The notes under the pieces: model-generated | What the model was told of the DNA's origin: nothing | Databases searched by the model: none | What the model saw: the letters and a program-made list of their open reading frames with translations, nothing else | Shown here: positions 35,265-45,570 of the stretch, one piece after another | How the letters are laid out: every line of letters starts with the position of its first letter | Position numbering within the stretch: position 1 is the stretch's first letter | Position numbers and translations under genes: made by a program | Source of the DNA: Mesotoga sp. Brook.08.105.5.1 | Lineage (GTDB): Bacteria; Thermotogota; Thermotogae; Petrotogales; Kosmotogaceae | DNA length: 64,000 bases | Direction: 5' to 3' | Assembly: GCF_002752635.1 (NCBI RefSeq) | Contig: NZ_AYTW01000012.1 | Location: 1 to 64,000, forward strand

Positions 35265-36998
35265 GTGTTCACCAAAGAGGAACTCGACGAGATAAAAAAG
35301 TCCATAAACATCGTCGAATTCATCGGTCGCTATGTGAACCTGCAGAAGGCCGGAAGCTCTTACAGGGGATTATGCCCATTTCACAGTGACAACGATCCTT
35401 CGTTCTATGTTCACCCTCAAAGGGGCTTCTTTCATTGCTTCGGCTGTGGAGAGAAGGGTGATGTAATATCTTTCTACCAGAAGATTGAGAGTCTATCCTT
35501 CTCGGAAGCCGTGAAGCGGCTTGCAGATCATGCAGGGATTGTCGTCGAAATCGATTCGACGGAATCGGAATACGACAAATACACATCCATAATGTCTCGT
35601 CTAGCAGATGTTTACAGTCGTGAGTTGAAAGAAGGCAACTCAGCCGTAATGGAGTATCTTGTTGATAGACGCAAGATTTCGCTCGCCACAATAGACGAGT
35701 TTAAGCTGGGTTACTCCCCAGATGAAAGAACTTTTCAGCAATCGTTGCCGTCAAAATGTAGGGTCGATGAAAAGACCCTTGTTCAGTTTGGCATATTGAT
35801 TGGAAGAGGGTCTTCTTTGAGGGATAGGTTTTCGGGCAGACTACTGATTCCTATTGACAACGAATCGGGCAGAGTAGTTGGATTCGGGGGAAGAATCATG
35901 GTTTCCGAACAAGGACCGAAATACACGAATTCTCCTGAATCGAAATACTTCCAGAAGAACAGACTTTTGTTCAACCTTTCACGCTCAAAAGGGGCAATCA
36001 AGCAGCTGAATTACGCGGTGATAGCAGAAGGGTATTTTGACGTCATCTCGCTCTTTGAGGCAGGCATTACCAATGCCGTCGGTTTGCTAGGAACGGCTTT
36101 AACGGAGCGACATCTACGGATTCTGGGCAATTACACGCGGAATTTGCTGTTCTTTCTTGACTCGGATGATGCCGGCCAGGCAGCAACACTAAGATCGATA
36201 GATATTGCTGAGAAGATCGATTTTTCGACGGCTGTAGTTGTCTCACGAAATCACAAAGACCCGGCAGACCTATTTGTCTCTGAAGGTGCAAAGGCGATTC
36301 AAGAAGTTCTTGCGGCAGCTATACCTGGACCTGCTTTTAGAGTGGAGTTTTTTGCGAGGAAACTAGATTTGTCGGTCCCTCAGGGGCGAAAACATCTCAT
36401 TGAGTATCTGAAACCATATGTGATCAATTTCAGAAACTCTGGCAATCTGGCGACCGTTCAATCAACTATCGCTGCGCTTTCTCAGAAGACAGGATACTCT
36501 GAGCGCGAACTCGAGTTGGCCCTTAAGGGAGGTCTTGGCGGACAGTCAAGAAGTGAAATCGGAAGAGGACTGGTTCTTAAACTGAAAGATCATGTAAGAA
36601 TCTACCTGCAACACCCTTCACTCAGGTCAAAGGTTGTGAAGCAGCTGGAGCTGATTGCAGAGAGCAGAGATTTGAAGGAGATTCTGAAAGGAATGAAAAG
36701 AGGTCTGGAGCTTGAGGAGTTGCTGGACCTGGTTGACGAGATTGTAGGGAGAGAGTTGATCGATTTGGCATCCAGTTGCATAGATTTTGAAACGGCTCAG
36801 AGAATACTCGAAAAGACAGGTGAGTATGCAAACAGGAAACTAGTGGAAGAAGAGATGGCCGAGATCGACAGGAAGATGCCGAATGTAAAGGACGAGGGGG
36901 CGAGAAGAGCTTTGTTGGTCAGGAGGATCGAGCTCAGTAGATTGCTCGATAGAAAGATGAAGGGTGGCGATCAATTTGGAAAAGCAGAAAAAGAGTAA
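35265..36998 (+). CDS. dnaG: DNA primase DnaG
   Basis: A 577-residue primase that makes RNA primers at the replication fork. N-terminal CHC2 zinc finger (C37, H40, C58, C61 in CPFH...CFGC), catalytic core, then Toprim domain with [16 protein letters not shown] and [12 protein letters not shown]. The C-terminal part would contact the helicase. GTG start at 35265 after GGTGGTGG. The end overlaps rpoD by about 35 bases. Confidence 0.96.
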   Translation: MFTKEELDEIKKSINIVEFIGRYVNLQKAGSSYRGLCPFHSDNDPSFYVHPQRGFFHCFGCGEKGDVISFYQKIESLSFSEAVKRLADHAGIVVEIDSTESEYDKYTSIMSRLADVYSRELKEGNSAVMEYLVDRRKISLATIDEFKLGYSPDERTFQQSLPSKCRVDEKTLVQFGILIGRGSSLRDRFSGRLLIPIDNESGRVVGFGGRIMVSEQGPKYTNSPESKYFQKNRLLFNLSRSKGAIKQLNYAVIAEGYFDVISLFEAGITNAVGLLGTALTERHLRILGNYTRNLLFFLDSDDAGQAATLRSIDIAEKIDFSTAVVVSRNHKDPADLFVSEGAKAIQEVLAAAIPGPAFRVEFFARKLDLSVPQGRKHLIEYLKPYVINFRNSGNLATVQSTIAALSQKTGYSERELELALKGGLGGQSRSEIGRGLVLKLKDHVRIYLQHPSLRSKVVKQLELIAESRDLKEILKGMKRGLELEELLDLVDEIVGRELIDLASSCIDFETAQRILEKTGEYANRKLVEEEMAEIDRKMPNVKDEGARRALLVRRIELSRLLDRKMKGGDQFGKAEKE

Positions 36999-38229
36999 GA
37001 AGACGAGTGCAAAGGTGATTGAAGAGAATATCAAATCGCTTGCCGCAAAGATTGCAGTTGAAGATGAAGATTCGGAAGAAAATGGCGAAAACAATGCTCC
37101 TATTACAAAGGAAGAGATAGACAAGCGAATAGCGAAGCTTCTAAGGCAAGGAAAGAAGAAGGGATTTATAACTTACGAAGATATAGATAGCGCTTTTCCT
37201 CCTGATTACGAGGGATTTGACTCAACTCTTGTTGAATCGATATATGAGGAATTCGAGAAGAACAAAATCAATATCGTTGAAAAGGAACCAGTAGAGGAAG
37301 ACGGTGACATAGAGAGTGAAGGCACAGACGAGTTAGTATCTATCCTGGAAACGACACCTGAAATGTACGACAACATCTCGCTCAAAGACCCGATAAAAAT
37401 GTACTTGAAGGAGATAGGCAAGATATCTCTTCTTACGCCAAGCAGGGAACGAGAACTTGCACGCCGTGCTCAAAAGGGTGAGCCGAAGGCAAAGGAAGAA
37501 CTAATAACCGCAAACTTGAGACTTGTTGTCTCTATTGCTAAGAGATACATAGGGCGGGGCCTTACTTTCCTGGATCTAATTCAGGAGGGAAACATAGGGC
37601 TCATAAAAGCCGTAGAGAAATTCGACTGGAAGAAGGGATACAAGTTCAGCACATATGCAACCTGGTGGATAAGGCAGGCGATTACCAGGGCCATCGCCGA
37701 TCAGGCAAGGACTATTAGAGTTCCAGTCCATATGGTTGAGACAATCAACAAACTGAACAAGGTCATTCGAGAACACCTGCAGGACTACGGGGAGTATCCA
37801 ACTATCGAGGAACTGGGGAAACTCACCGGGAAAACGCCGGAGAAGATCGAAGAGATCTTGGCTGCATCGAAGGAGACGGTTTCGCTTGAGTCACCAATTA
37901 GTGGTGACGAAGAATCGACAATGGGCGACTTCATTCACGACGACTCCATGGAGCAGCCGGAGGAAGCGGCAATGAAGATGCTTCTCAGGGAACAGATAGA
38001 TCAGATTCTCGACACGCTTTCACCTAGAGAGGCGATGGTACTGAAGATGAGATATGGTCTTCTGGATGGAAAGACAAAAACGCTTGAGGAGGTAGGTCAG
38101 TTCTTCAACGTCACCAGAGAGAGAATTCGACAGATCGAAGTAAAGGCTCTCAGAAAGCTAAGGCACCCTTCAAGGAGTAAACAGCTCAAGGCGCTGTTGG
38201 GAATGCTTAATACGTCTAAGCGCGACTAA
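36964..38229 (+). CDS. rpoD: Primary sigma factor RpoD (SigA)
   Basis: A 421-residue housekeeping sigma factor. Region 1.1 is acidic/lysine-rich. Region 1.2 is near [17 protein letters not shown], regions 2.1-2.4 run through [27 protein letters not shown] and [15 protein letters not shown], region 3 near [11 protein letters not shown], and region 4.2 ends [22 protein letters not shown] at 36964 opens the frame; a TTG at 36976 with AGGGTGG at proper distance is an equally good start. It overlaps dnaG, so the two are coupled. Confidence 0.97.
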   Translation: MAINLEKQKKSKKTSAKVIEENIKSLAAKIAVEDEDSEENGENNAPITKEEIDKRIAKLLRQGKKKGFITYEDIDSAFPPDYEGFDSTLVESIYEEFEKNKINIVEKEPVEEDGDIESEGTDELVSILETTPEMYDNISLKDPIKMYLKEIGKISLLTPSRERELARRAQKGEPKAKEELITANLRLVVSIAKRYIGRGLTFLDLIQEGNIGLIKAVEKFDWKKGYKFSTYATWWIRQAITRAIADQARTIRVPVHMVETINKLNKVIREHLQDYGEYPTIEELGKLTGKTPEKIEEILAASKETVSLESPISGDEESTMGDFIHDDSMEQPEEAAMKMLLREQIDQILDTLSPREAMVLKMRYGLLDGKTKTLEEVGQFFNVTRERIRQIEVKALRKLRHPSRSKQLKALLGMLNTSKRD

Positions 38230-38268
38230 TTTAGCCATTTAATAACAGTGTCTTAATTTATGTATCAC

Positions 38269-38295
38269 TTGAGAGAAAAGTCTAGTGTATATAAT
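38269..38295 (+). promoter_or_regulatory. Candidate promoter downstream of rpoD
   Basis: TTGAGA (38269-38274), 15-base spacer, TATAAT (38290-38295). It would start a transcript at the 59-codon ORF. The spacer is shorter than usual. Confidence 0.5.
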
Positions 38296-38306
38296 GGAAA
38301 ACACGT

Positions 38307-38486
38307 ATGAAGGGACGTGAAAACTTGGCCGAAAAAAAGAAAGCAAGACCGGTTGAAACAAGTCCCAGAATTCTTTCTCAGATCGAACTATTAAAGAAGG
38401 CTAAGAGTGGCGACTTGCTCGCCAACAGGGAGATTCTTAGTCGATTGAACGATAGGAACGCTAAAGAGGAGCAGTCTCGTGATTGA
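38307..38486 (+). CDS. Small basic protein of unknown function
   Basis: A 59-residue frame, highly charged (LAEKKKARPVETSPRILSQI, then EILSRLNDRNAKEEQSRD). Its last 8 bases overlap the GTG start of the ABC ATPase gene, which supports translation. AAGGGACG lies inside the first codons and would better serve a TTG at 38325. No homologue comes to mind. Confidence 0.5.
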   Translation: MKGRENLAEKKKARPVETSPRILSQIELLKKAKSGDLLANREILSRLNDRNAKEEQSRD

Positions 38487-39195
38487 GACTGCTCTTTCTT
38501 TGGAAGGCTTCTCTCTTATCGTCGACGGCAAGAAGATGCTCGACAATGTTTCGCTAGAAGTTCCGAAGGGAAATATCGCTCTTCTACAGGGAGCAAGGGG
38601 ATCGGGTAAGTCGGCAATTCTGAGAAGCTTCATTCATCTCAACGAAGAGCTCTTCGATGATGTCCAATATACGGGATCAATAAAGCTCTTTGGATCGGAT
38701 ATCGACCAACTTGACAGAAAGAGCGTAAGGAATAGAGTAGCTTACGTGGATACGACATTCCTCGAAGCTATGTCAAACTTCACTTTGATTGAATTCTTCA
38801 GATTCCTGAAAGGAAAGCGATTCGAATTCGAGGATTTTGAAGAGAGCGAACTCGATCTTTTCAACGAGTTGGATCTTCTTGATCTTCTGGCCGTCAAAGC
38901 AGAGACCTCTCTCAAGACGATACCACTTTTCAAAAGGCTCTCGCTGCTGGTCTTTTCTACACTCATACGTCACCCCGAGGTGATCATTTTAGACAACATT
39001 CTTGATCACCTTGATGACGATGCCTGCTCAGAGGTGAAGAACGTCCTTATAGATACCAGAAACAACACGACTCTGATTATCTCTTCCAGGTTTGTTCTGA
39101 GGCTTCTAGACATTTCTGATTTGTTGATTGTCCTGAAAAATGGTAAAATTTCATATGTAGGAAGTCCCGAGATTTTCGTTCTGAACAACCGATAA
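38479..39195 (+). CDS. Degenerate ABC ATPase, PstB-like
   Basis: A 238-residue ABC domain. Walker A GARGSGKS (residues 38-45) is intact. The signature is not LSGGQ but LFKRLSLL, and Walker B reads VIILDN, so the catalytic glutamate is replaced by Asn. Overall order resembles phosphate transporter PstB. No permease is near. GTG at 38479 has GAGGAG eight bases upstream. It may bind nucleotide without turnover and act as a regulator. Confidence 0.75.
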   Translation: MIETALSLEGFSLIVDGKKMLDNVSLEVPKGNIALLQGARGSGKSAILRSFIHLNEELFDDVQYTGSIKLFGSDIDQLDRKSVRNRVAYVDTTFLEAMSNFTLIEFFRFLKGKRFEFEDFEESELDLFNELDLLDLLAVKAETSLKTIPLFKRLSLLVFSTLIRHPEVIILDNILDHLDDDACSEVKNVLIDTRNNTTLIISSRFVLRLLDISDLLIVLKNGKISYVGSPEIFVLNNR

Positions 39196-39218
39196 GTACT
39201 CGCCGTTGGAGGTGAACC

Positions 39219-40178
39219 ATGAACGTCCTTACCGTTACGCTTAACCCTGCTCTCGACAGGGAAATAGTTGTTGAGAATTTCAAGATCAATGAGTTTCACA
39301 GGGTGAAGAATCCCAGTTATTCGGTTATGGATCCAGGAGGTAAGGGCATAAACGTTTCCGTAATTCTCTCCGGCCTTGGAGTTAGAAATATCGCCATGGG
39401 TTTTCTTGGCGGGTATATCGGAAAGGTTGTCGAAGAGAGAATGCGTCTGATGAGCGACCTCATCACTACCGCATTTATTCACGTTGAGGAAGAGACAAGA
39501 GAGAATATCGCTATTGTTGACCCCGTAGGCGAGACGATAACCGAGATCAATTCTTCGGGTCCTATCGTTAAGCCCGATGACTTGAGAATGTTTGTTCGTA
39601 GATTTGATGTGGCACTCTCCAGGGTCAGACATGTTGTGATCTCCGGGAGCATCCCGAGAGGTGTGGACAACGAGATCTGCAGGTCCTTATGCAAGAAGGT
39701 AAGTAACTCGGGAAAAGTATCGTTCGTGGAGGGGATCGGTCCCGCCTTTGAAATGGCCGTAGAAGCAGGAGTTGTGACTGTGGCTCGCCCGGATTTGAGA
39801 AGCAGGAAGCTGCTTTTCGGAGAAACGATGGTAGATCTGAAGGATTATGTGAAAGCTGCAAAAAGGATGCTAGAACGCGGAGCCAGGCTTGCGATTCTCT
39901 CTTATGCAGTTGAAGGAGACGTAATTGCAACAAATGACGGTGTGTGGCTGTTCAAAACTAAGAGCCATATTGATAGATCTCATCTTTTGGGGACTGGAGA
40001 CGCCTTCATGGGTGGAGTTGTCAACTCTATGATAGAAAACGAAAAGGATTACTTCCTGGCTGCAAAAAGAGGAATGGCTGCAGCCGTTGCGGAAGCAGAG
40101 TATATAAGCAAGGAACGTATCTCTCTTGAGGATATTGATGAACACATGGACTCATTCGATATACGAGAGCTGGAGTGA
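39219..40178 (+). CDS. PfkB family sugar kinase (1-phosphofructokinase-like)
   Basis: A 319-residue ribokinase-fold kinase. NPALDREIVVENFK at the N-terminus and GGKGINVS (about residue 40) are typical of FruK/LacC. The catalytic base lies in LLGTGDAFMGG (about residue 257). Expected to phosphorylate fructose-1-phosphate or tagatose-6-phosphate. No PTS genes are adjacent. Ribosome site GGAGGTG. Confidence 0.88.
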   Translation: MNVLTVTLNPALDREIVVENFKINEFHRVKNPSYSVMDPGGKGINVSVILSGLGVRNIAMGFLGGYIGKVVEERMRLMSDLITTAFIHVEEETRENIAIVDPVGETITEINSSGPIVKPDDLRMFVRRFDVALSRVRHVVISGSIPRGVDNEICRSLCKKVSNSGKVSFVEGIGPAFEMAVEAGVVTVARPDLRSRKLLFGETMVDLKDYVKAAKRMLERGARLAILSYAVEGDVIATNDGVWLFKTKSHIDRSHLLGTGDAFMGGVVNSMIENEKDYFLAAKRGMAAAVAEAEYISKERISLEDIDEHMDSFDIRELE

Positions 40179-40183
40179 TCTAG

Positions 40184-40636
40184 ATGAAGGTTAGAGAAGC
40201 GATGATAAGAGACGTTTCGGCGATGTTCGAAGATGAAACCATAGAGGATTTCATTGTCTTATGCCTGAGGCAGAATAGGTCGGGGCTGCCGGTTGTTGAT
40301 GAGGAATTCAAGGTTGTAGGATTCTTGAGTGAAAGTGATGTAATCAAGAGCGCACTGCCCAGTTACTTCAGTCTTCTTCAGTCTGCATCTTTCATTCCCG
40401 ACACCCATCAGTTCGTCATTCGACTCGGCAAGATAAAGGACGATCACGTTTCGCAACATATGGTCAAACCGCCTGTACTTATAAAACCAGATGACACAGT
40501 GATATATGCGGCAGATCTTCTGATCAAGAACGGTCTCAAAGTGATGCCGGTTGTAGATGAATACGGTAAGTTGATGGGCATAGTAAACAGGATTCATTTG
40601 ATTCACGCAGCAACGCAAGGCAAGATAGATAGATGA
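40184..40636 (+). CDS. CBS-pair domain protein
   Basis: A 150-residue protein made only of two CBS motifs (residues 1-60 and 85-150: SGLPVVDEEFKVVGFLSESDV and LKVMPVVDEYGKLMGIVNRIHL). Such pairs bind adenosyl nucleotides. It lies 5 bases after the kinase, and its stop overlaps mtaB (ATGA). Confidence 0.9.
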   Translation: MKVREAMIRDVSAMFEDETIEDFIVLCLRQNRSGLPVVDEEFKVVGFLSESDVIKSALPSYFSLLQSASFIPDTHQFVIRLGKIKDDHVSQHMVKPPVLIKPDDTVIYAADLLIKNGLKVMPVVDEYGKLMGIVNRIHLIHAATQGKIDR

Positions 40637-41910
40637 AAAAAACAGTTTCAATCTACACTTTCGGCTGTAAGATGAACCAGTATGAGTCACAGGCAATGGC
40701 CGAAAGACTAAAGGACTTTGAAGTCAGTTTTTCTCAGGAACAGGCAGATCTCTTCATATTGAACTCGTGCACTGTGACCTCCGAAGCAGAGAGAAAGCTC
40801 AGACAGCTTTTCAGGAGGCTGAAGGTACTCAATCCGGACTCTAAAATCATAATCGTAGGCTGTTACTCCGAGCTTTCACCCGAGGAGCTGACGGTTCTTG
40901 GTGCAGATGAAGTTGTAGGAGTTAAAGAGAAGAGGGCCATTCACAAGTACGTTGCGAGGCAGCTAGATAGACCCGACGGAGTTCCTCAAGAAGGCTTTTT
41001 CACCGTTACTTCGAGTATTGAAGGAAGAACGAGGGCTTTTCTCGGCATAGAAGACGGCTGTCTGAATAACTGCTCGTATTGCAGAATCAGGCTGGCAAGA
41101 GGAAGCAACGTAATCAGCAAACCAATAGATATGGTTAGGAAGGAATTCGAAGGATTGGTCCGAAGAGGCTACAAAGAAATCGTCCTGACCGGGATCAACA
41201 TCGGATACTACGGGGTCGACTTAGATTCGTCTTTGACGGAGCTTCTTAACGAGCTTGACGGTTTAGACGGGAATTGGAGAATAAGACTCGGTTCACTCGA
41301 CCCCGATACCATTGATAAGAGCTTCCTCGATCTACTGGCCGGTTCATCGCGAATTGCAAGACATATGCACCTGTCGTTGCAGAGTGGTTCTGATAACGTC
41401 CTGAAATACATGAAAAGGAAGTACACAATAAGCGAGTACCTTAGAGCTGTTGAGAGCGCCAGAATGGTAGACCCTAGATTCGCGTTCACAACGGATCTAA
41501 TAGCGGGATTCCCTGGAGAACTTGACGAGGATCATATGCAGACGCTTCGAATAATTGAAGAAGTGAATTTCCTGAAGGTTCATGTGTTTAGGTTCTCAAA
41601 GAGACCGGGAACAGAGGCTGCAGAGATGAAAGATCAGATAGAGTCTGGAGTGAAGAAGGTAAGAGCGCAGCAGCTAATTGAGGCTGGAGCGAAGTCGAGA
41701 GAGAGGTATCTCGAGACGCATATCGGCCAGACAAGCAAAGTCCTGATAGAGAAAACCGACTCTTCTACGAGTCGTGGTTTCGATGAATACTATGTGCCTC
41801 ACATCGTCAACGGAAGACAAAGCGGCTTTGTGGATGCGACGGTAACGAATTTCGAGAGTCACAAGGAGGGTTCCGATGCTGAACTATATTGCCGATCGGT
41901 GGTGCGATGA
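40633..41910 (+). CDS. mtaB: tRNA t6A37 methylthiotransferase MtaB
   Basis: A 425-residue radical SAM enzyme that converts t6A37 to ms2t6A37 in ANN-decoding tRNAs. The N-terminal UPF0004 domain (TFGCKMNQYESQ, ILNSCTVT, VGCYSE) holds three cluster cysteines. The radical SAM motif is GCLNNCSYC (about residue 143), followed by ARGSNVISKP and a TRAM-like end. The MNQYES and CTVT pattern favours MtaB over MiaB. The end overlaps the aminotransferase by 35 bases. Confidence 0.9.
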   Translation: MKKTVSIYTFGCKMNQYESQAMAERLKDFEVSFSQEQADLFILNSCTVTSEAERKLRQLFRRLKVLNPDSKIIIVGCYSELSPEELTVLGADEVVGVKEKRAIHKYVARQLDRPDGVPQEGFFTVTSSIEGRTRAFLGIEDGCLNNCSYCRIRLARGSNVISKPIDMVRKEFEGLVRRGYKEIVLTGINIGYYGVDLDSSLTELLNELDGLDGNWRIRLGSLDPDTIDKSFLDLLAGSSRIARHMHLSLQSGSDNVLKYMKRKYTISEYLRAVESARMVDPRFAFTTDLIAGFPGELDEDHMQTLRIIEEVNFLKVHVFRFSKRPGTEAAEMKDQIESGVKKVRAQQLIEAGAKSRERYLETHIGQTSKVLIEKTDSSTSRGFDEYYVPHIVNGRQSGFVDATVTNFESHKEGSDAELYCRSVVR

Positions 41911-42760
41911 AGATTCTTCCCTGGTCAGTATTCTTGTTCCGGGAGTAATGAACAGTGAATCGGTCTACGAAGTAGTTCGAACGTACAACGGATTGCCTTT
42001 TGCATTCAGAAAGCACTTTGAGAGGCTCAAGCAGTCGGCAAAACTTTTGGGCCTGGAAGTCCCTTTCAGCTGCAAAGAGCTTAACTCTATAATCATGGAA
42101 GGGCTTGAAAGAAACAAGGCAGTACAGACAGAGGATTTCAGAATCAGAATATCGCTACTCAGTTACGGAAAGGAAAGCAGGGCAGCGGTCATCTTCAGCA
42201 AGCTTCCCTCCGTGTCGAAGGATATCTATGAACTCGGAGTGAAGGTGTGCATTTCGCCGTTTACAAAGCCCTCGGGCGATATCCTGAATCCTCAGCTGAA
42301 AATGCCGGGCTCTAGCTGGAATATCAGAACGAGAAAGTTGCTCGGAGACAATTACGACATGATTATACTGAATGAAAAGGGAAACGTCTGTGAAGGATCG
42401 TTCTCGAATGTCTTCCTGGTCATCGATGGTTCGGTAGCTACTCCGGATATCCGCTCGGGAGTCCTTCCAGGAATAACGCGTGATAACGTAATCGGTCTAT
42501 GTGAATCTCTGGAGATCACAGTTGAAAAGAGACCTATCCCGTCGTGGGAGTTGTTCTGTGCCGATGAGATATTCATGAGTCATACGAGCGTAGGGATCGT
42601 TCCAGTAAGGAGACTGGAAGAGAAAGTGCTTATTGAGGACTTTACAGATGGAATGACGAGACTGCTGCTCGACAATTTTGAGGGATACATAATGACAGAA
42701 GACAGCAATTGGAGCGGATTAGATGAAGTGGAGCCATCGAACTATAGGGCAGATATTTGA
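41876..42760 (+). CDS. Class IV aminotransferase
   Basis: A 294-residue PLP-dependent enzyme of fold type IV (IlvE/D-amino acid aminotransferase/PabC group). Family features: VYEVVRTYNGLPFAFRKHFERL, LNEKGNVCEGSFSNVFLV and SGVLPGITRDNVI. The region of the PLP lysine reads LKMPGSSWN, somewhat unusual. Substrate cannot be assigned. ATG at 41876 follows AAGGAGG within mtaB. Confidence 0.85.
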   Translation: MLNYIADRWCDEDSSLVSILVPGVMNSESVYEVVRTYNGLPFAFRKHFERLKQSAKLLGLEVPFSCKELNSIIMEGLERNKAVQTEDFRIRISLLSYGKESRAAVIFSKLPSVSKDIYELGVKVCISPFTKPSGDILNPQLKMPGSSWNIRTRKLLGDNYDMIILNEKGNVCEGSFSNVFLVIDGSVATPDIRSGVLPGITRDNVIGLCESLEITVEKRPIPSWELFCADEIFMSHTSVGIVPVRRLEEKVLIEDFTDGMTRLLLDNFEGYIMTEDSNWSGLDEVEPSNYRADI

Positions 42761-43019
42761 TGAACTGGTGAAAAGCTCGGGGCTGTTCAGAAAGATAAAA
42801 GTCTTTGAGTTGAATAAAGACTGGGAAGAGATCGTTGGTCAGCCAATAGCAAATCACTCGTCAATTACGGATTTTACTGACGGGACTCTCATTGTAAGTG
42901 TTGATGATGGAATGTGGCTCAATGAAATGAGACTAAGGGAAAAGGCTCTTCTTACTAAGCTGAACTCTGCATTAGGAGTAGAAGCAATCAGAAGAATTAA
43001 ATTTAGAATTAGGCGATAG
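42723..43019 (+). CDS. DUF721 protein, DciA-like helicase loader candidate
   Basis: A 98-residue protein of the DUF721 (DciA) family: WEEIVGQPIANHSS then GTLIVSVDDGMWLNEMRLREKALLTKLN. DciA is the ancestral loader of replicative helicase in bacteria lacking DnaC/DnaI, and is often next to gyrB, as here (15 bases upstream). Overlaps the aminotransferase end by 38 bases. Confidence 0.8.
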   Translation: MKWSHRTIGQIFDELVKSSGLFRKIKVFELNKDWEEIVGQPIANHSSITDFTDGTLIVSVDDGMWLNEMRLREKALLTKLNSALGVEAIRRIKFRIRR

Positions 43020-43034
43020 ACATGGAGGTGTTAA

Positions 43035-44930
43035 ATGTCTGATTTATACAATGCTCAGAACATAAAGATACTTAAAGGATTAGATCCGGTTAGGAAGAGA
43101 CCGGGCATGTATATTGGGTCAACCGGAAAGTCGGGTCTTCATCACCTCATTTACGAGATAGTCGACAACAGTATTGACGAGGCAATGGGAGGATACTGCG
43201 ATAAAATAGACATCGTTATCATGGAAGACGGCTCCGTGGTAGTGAGAGATAACGGAAGAGGAATTCCAATAGATATCCATCCAGATACCGGGACAAGTGC
43301 ACTGGAAGTTGTCATGACAACTCTCCACGCCGGAGGTAAGTTTTCAAAGGACTCATACAAAATCAGTGGGGGACTGCACGGAGTGGGGGCTTCTGTTGTT
43401 AATGCTCTGTCTGAATGGATGATCGTAGAAGTAATGGTTGACGGAAAGGTATACAGACAGAAGTACGAAAGAGGAAAGGCTTTGTCGCCCGTTGAGATGG
43501 TTGGCGAAGCAAAGGAAAATGGTACAGTAACCAGCTTCAAACCCGATCCTATGGTTTTCGCAGTCACTGACTTCGACTTTGACATACTTGAGGCACGATT
43601 CAAGGAATTGGCCTATCTGAACGGGGGAATAAGGATCTCCTTCGAAGATAGAAGAATCGGCGAAAAGAGAAGCTATCACTTCGAAGGCGGAATCGTTGAA
43701 TTTGTGAAGGCAATCACCAAGAACAAGAAGTCAGTTCACAAGGATCCCATCTACCTGGAGGGGTCCTATAACGATGTCAAGATACAGCTCGCGATGCAAT
43801 ATACCACGTCGTATGATGAGGATGTTCTCACATTTGTAAACAACATCAAGACAATTGAGGGCGGCACTCACCTGACTGGATTCAAGACGGTGCTCACAAA
43901 GACGATGAACGATCTCGGCAGGAAGCACAATATACTGAAAGACAAGGATCAGAATCTGCAGGGCGAAGATCTGAGAGAAGGTCTTTCGGCAATACTGAGT
44001 GTCTTTGTGAAAGAGCCGCAGTTCGAAGGGCAAACTAAGGCAAAACTTGGAAACGATGAGGTATTCGAAGCAGTTATGAAAGTCGTTAAAGAAAAGCTGG
44101 AGGAGCACTTCGACTACAATCAGAAGGATCTGAAAGCAATACTTACAAAGGCTCTCGAAGCTGCACGTGCGAGATTGGCGGCGAAGAAAGCACGAGAGAT
44201 GGTTCGAAGAAAGAATGCTCTTGAAAACACTACTCTGCCAGGCAAGCTGGCAGATTGCATCTCGGAAGATCTAGAGGAGACAGAGATCTTCATAGTTGAA
44301 GGGGACTCGGCCGGAGGCTCTGCCAAGATGGCCCGTTCGAGAGAGACTCAGGCGATCCTTCCGCTTAGGGGAAAGATCCTGAACGTTGAAAAGGCCGGAC
44401 TCGACAGAATGTTGAAGAGCGAGACTATAAGCAATATCATAGTCGCTCTTGGTACAGGAATGGGCGAAGACTTCGAGATTAAGAATCTAAGGTATGGAAG
44501 GATTATAATAATGACGGATGCCGATGTCGACGGTGCACATATCACGACGCTTCTTCTTACTCTCTTCTATCGATATATGACACCACTAATAACCAACGGC
44601 AAGGTCTATGTCGCTCAGGCACCGCTCTACAAGATAGAACTGAACAGGCAGAAACACTATTTCTATAGTGATGAGGAATTGACTACGTTCATTAAGGAGC
44701 ATTCCGATAGAAAACTCAATTACTCGAGATTCAAAGGGCTTGGCGAAATGAATCCCGAACAGCTGTGGGAGACGACAATGAACCCCAGCGACAGAAAACT
44801 CGTACAGATAAACATAGAAGATGCTCAGGAAGCGGACAGAGTCTTCACAATACTAATGGGTAGCGAGGTGGAGGAAAGAAGATCGTTCATTGAACGGCAT
44901 GCATTGAGTATTTCCAATCTTGACGTATGA
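43035..44930 (+). CDS. gyrB: DNA gyrase subunit B
   Basis: A 631-residue ATPase subunit of gyrase. GHKL ATPase (VDNSIDEAMGGY, DNGRGIPIDIHP, GGLHGVGASVVN), transducer, and Toprim (EGDSAGGSAKMAR, DADVDGAHI), ending with the conserved RSFIERHAL. It lacks the insertion found in Gram-negative GyrB. Ribosome site GGAGGTG. The stop overlaps the next start (ATGA). Confidence 0.97.
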   Translation: MSDLYNAQNIKILKGLDPVRKRPGMYIGSTGKSGLHHLIYEIVDNSIDEAMGGYCDKIDIVIMEDGSVVVRDNGRGIPIDIHPDTGTSALEVVMTTLHAGGKFSKDSYKISGGLHGVGASVVNALSEWMIVEVMVDGKVYRQKYERGKALSPVEMVGEAKENGTVTSFKPDPMVFAVTDFDFDILEARFKELAYLNGGIRISFEDRRIGEKRSYHFEGGIVEFVKAITKNKKSVHKDPIYLEGSYNDVKIQLAMQYTTSYDEDVLTFVNNIKTIEGGTHLTGFKTVLTKTMNDLGRKHNILKDKDQNLQGEDLREGLSAILSVFVKEPQFEGQTKAKLGNDEVFEAVMKVVKEKLEEHFDYNQKDLKAILTKALEAARARLAAKKAREMVRRKNALENTTLPGKLADCISEDLEETEIFIVEGDSAGGSAKMARSRETQAILPLRGKILNVEKAGLDRMLKSETISNIIVALGTGMGEDFEIKNLRYGRIIIMTDADVDGAHITTLLLTLFYRYMTPLITNGKVYVAQAPLYKIELNRQKHYFYSDEELTTFIKEHSDRKLNYSRFKGLGEMNPEQLWETTMNPSDRKLVQINIEDAQEADRVFTILMGSEVEERRSFIERHALSISNLDV

Positions 44931-45565
44931 GCCTTTCACTTAGAGCCGGTATTTGTGTGGTAATTCTCTTTGCCATTTGGATGGTTTCTATTGCGAATTT
45001 CGTACTGGAGTCATTCTTCACGGCACCGGTACAGCAGTTGACCAGGATCGTTAATTTCGGTGAGATTCTGGTTGAATTTCCTTTGGCCTTTAGAAGAACC
45101 TGGAAAACTGATATAATTTACCCACCGGGAAGCATTGACGTTTCCGGCGGAAGAGTCTTTTTGAAACCGGGAAAGTTTTTGGTGAGTTATAGAGACAAAT
45201 ATTACTGGGTCTCCGATGATTTTGTTATAGTTGATTATGCCGATCTTTCGGAGGTTGTTAGTAATCCGATTATCGGCGGCGTTAGTTTTCTTCAAGAAAA
45301 TGGAGTTTATATAGCCACCGAAAGAGACATAGAGATTTTTGCCGGAGCGGTAGAGGGCATTCTTGCTGACAGAAGAGTACTGGCACTGGTATCTTACTTT
45401 GATTTTGAAAACAATGTGTTGTTACTCAGAAGAGGGATCAGAGTGAAGGTACTTGACTGGGAAAGCTTGGAAGCAAATAAGGACCTTCTTCTTCAGTTAG
45501 AAAACGCCTCCGACAGAAGCGAGTATATTTTCTTGAGTGATGGTAAACTGTTGAGAGCGAGGTGA
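44927..45565 (+). CDS. Membrane-anchored protein in the FtsQ position
   Basis: A 212-residue protein with one N-terminal helix (ICVVILFAIWMVSIANFVL, about residues 9-27) and a 180-residue outside domain. The topology, size and position directly before ftsA-ftsZ match FtsQ/DivIB, but I see no diagnostic POTRA sequence. Overlaps gyrB by 4 bases and ftsA's frame at its end. A division role is inferred from position only. Confidence 0.6.
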   Translation: MSLSLRAGICVVILFAIWMVSIANFVLESFFTAPVQQLTRIVNFGEILVEFPLAFRRTWKTDIIYPPGSIDVSGGRVFLKPGKFLVSYRDKYYWVSDDFVIVDYADLSEVVSNPIIGGVSFLQENGVYIATERDIEIFAGAVEGILADRRVLALVSYFDFENNVLLLRRGIRVKVLDWESLEANKDLLLQLENASDRSEYIFLSDGKLLRAR

Positions 45566-45570
45566 CATTG

